Positions 63,834 to 64,000 of a stretch of DNA of 64,000 nt are shown here, one piece after another (the stretch's first letter is position 1; each line of letters opens with the position of its first letter). The notes beneath the pieces were generated by a model. That model worked only from the letters and a program-made list of their open reading frames with translations, ran no database searches and was not told the origin of the DNA. A program made the position numbers and the translations under genes. The stretch is from Diplonema papillatum (taxonomy: Eukaryota > Euglenozoa > Diplonemea > Diplonemida > Diplonemidae). The stretch lies in NCBI GenBank assembly GCA_030068145.1, contig JAPJBO010000070.1, forward strand, positions 372,001 to 436,000, read 5' to 3'.

Positions 63834-64000
63834 GCGCGGCGCGCTCTTGTCCCCTTTTTTTTGGTTTGCCTGTCTTTTTTTGAGTGATGCGGTGATGATG
63901 GTATGGGTGGGGGTCAGGAGGATTTTGACACGCATGGGGGCGGATAGCTTGTTGGAATAGAGCTGACGTGGTGGCGGGTATGGAGGGAGTGGGAATGATT
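63834..64000. other. Region upstream of WDR74
   Basis: Minus-strand sequence includes two A-rich runs (63854-63862, 63872-63880) just before the start codon. No promoter motif recognised. Confidence 0.4.

Overview
The window is nuclear DNA of a eukaryotic microbe, not a prokaryote. Supporting evidence: spliced GT-AG introns whose exons join in phase, a WDR74/Nsa1 ribosome-assembly protein, a two-pass membrane protein with a class III cyclase fold, a ubiquitin-like/beta-propeller protein, antisense pieces of eukaryotic large-subunit rRNA, and an APE-endonuclease/RT/RNase H retrotransposon. All convincing host genes are GC-rich and lie on the minus strand, while the DNA between them is close to 50% GC and packed with tandem and dispersed repeats. 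A euglenozoan such as a diplonemid, or another protist with directional gene clusters, would fit, but no spliced-leader or telomere sequence was found, so the lineage is an inference.

Layout. 1-1128: 17-bp satellite. 4326-8136 (minus): membrane cyclase-like gene in three exons. 7918-13735: array of a GC-rich unit that forms the 5' end of the cyclase reading frame and also flanks a 3.5-kb ingi/I-like non-LTR retrotransposon (8763-12307). 13.7-44 kb: repeat-rich DNA with few supportable genes, holding minisatellites, a foldback transposon (36293-37974), two MITE families, palindromes, two weak ORFs, and three diverged fragments of LSU rRNA. 44.2-45.8 kb: a copy of an intron-associated repeat and a cysteine-codon-rich minisatellite. 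45831-51029 (plus): two head-to-tail copies of an RT/RNase H element with terminal direct repeats and an inverted junction; the first copy is dead and the second is intact. 52541-53281: 35-bp satellite abutting the 3' exon of a Ubl/WD gene (53217-56875, minus). 58786-59105: LSU rRNA fragment. 59348-60937 (minus): hypothetical two-exon gene. 61830-62330: decayed duplicate of the WDR74 3' end. 62562-63833 (minus): WDR74.

The most interesting signals are these. (1) Introns of the cyclase gene begin with copies of one sequence family that also occurs between genes, and the Ubl/WD intron holds a second dispersed family; this looks like introner-type intron gain. (2) The RT/RNase H element has no recognisable integrase, protease or tyrosine recombinase, carries DIRS-like repeat geometry, and keeps a slippery GGGAAAG heptamer in the same codon position in both copies where a small ORF1 overlaps the -1 frame RT ORF. 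(3) Four scattered pieces all derive from the same part of LSU rRNA. (4) The cyclase domain lacks canonical catalytic residues. (5) The 35-bp satellite carries a splice-acceptor-like and near-donor-like sequence in every unit, with a true GT in units at its edges.
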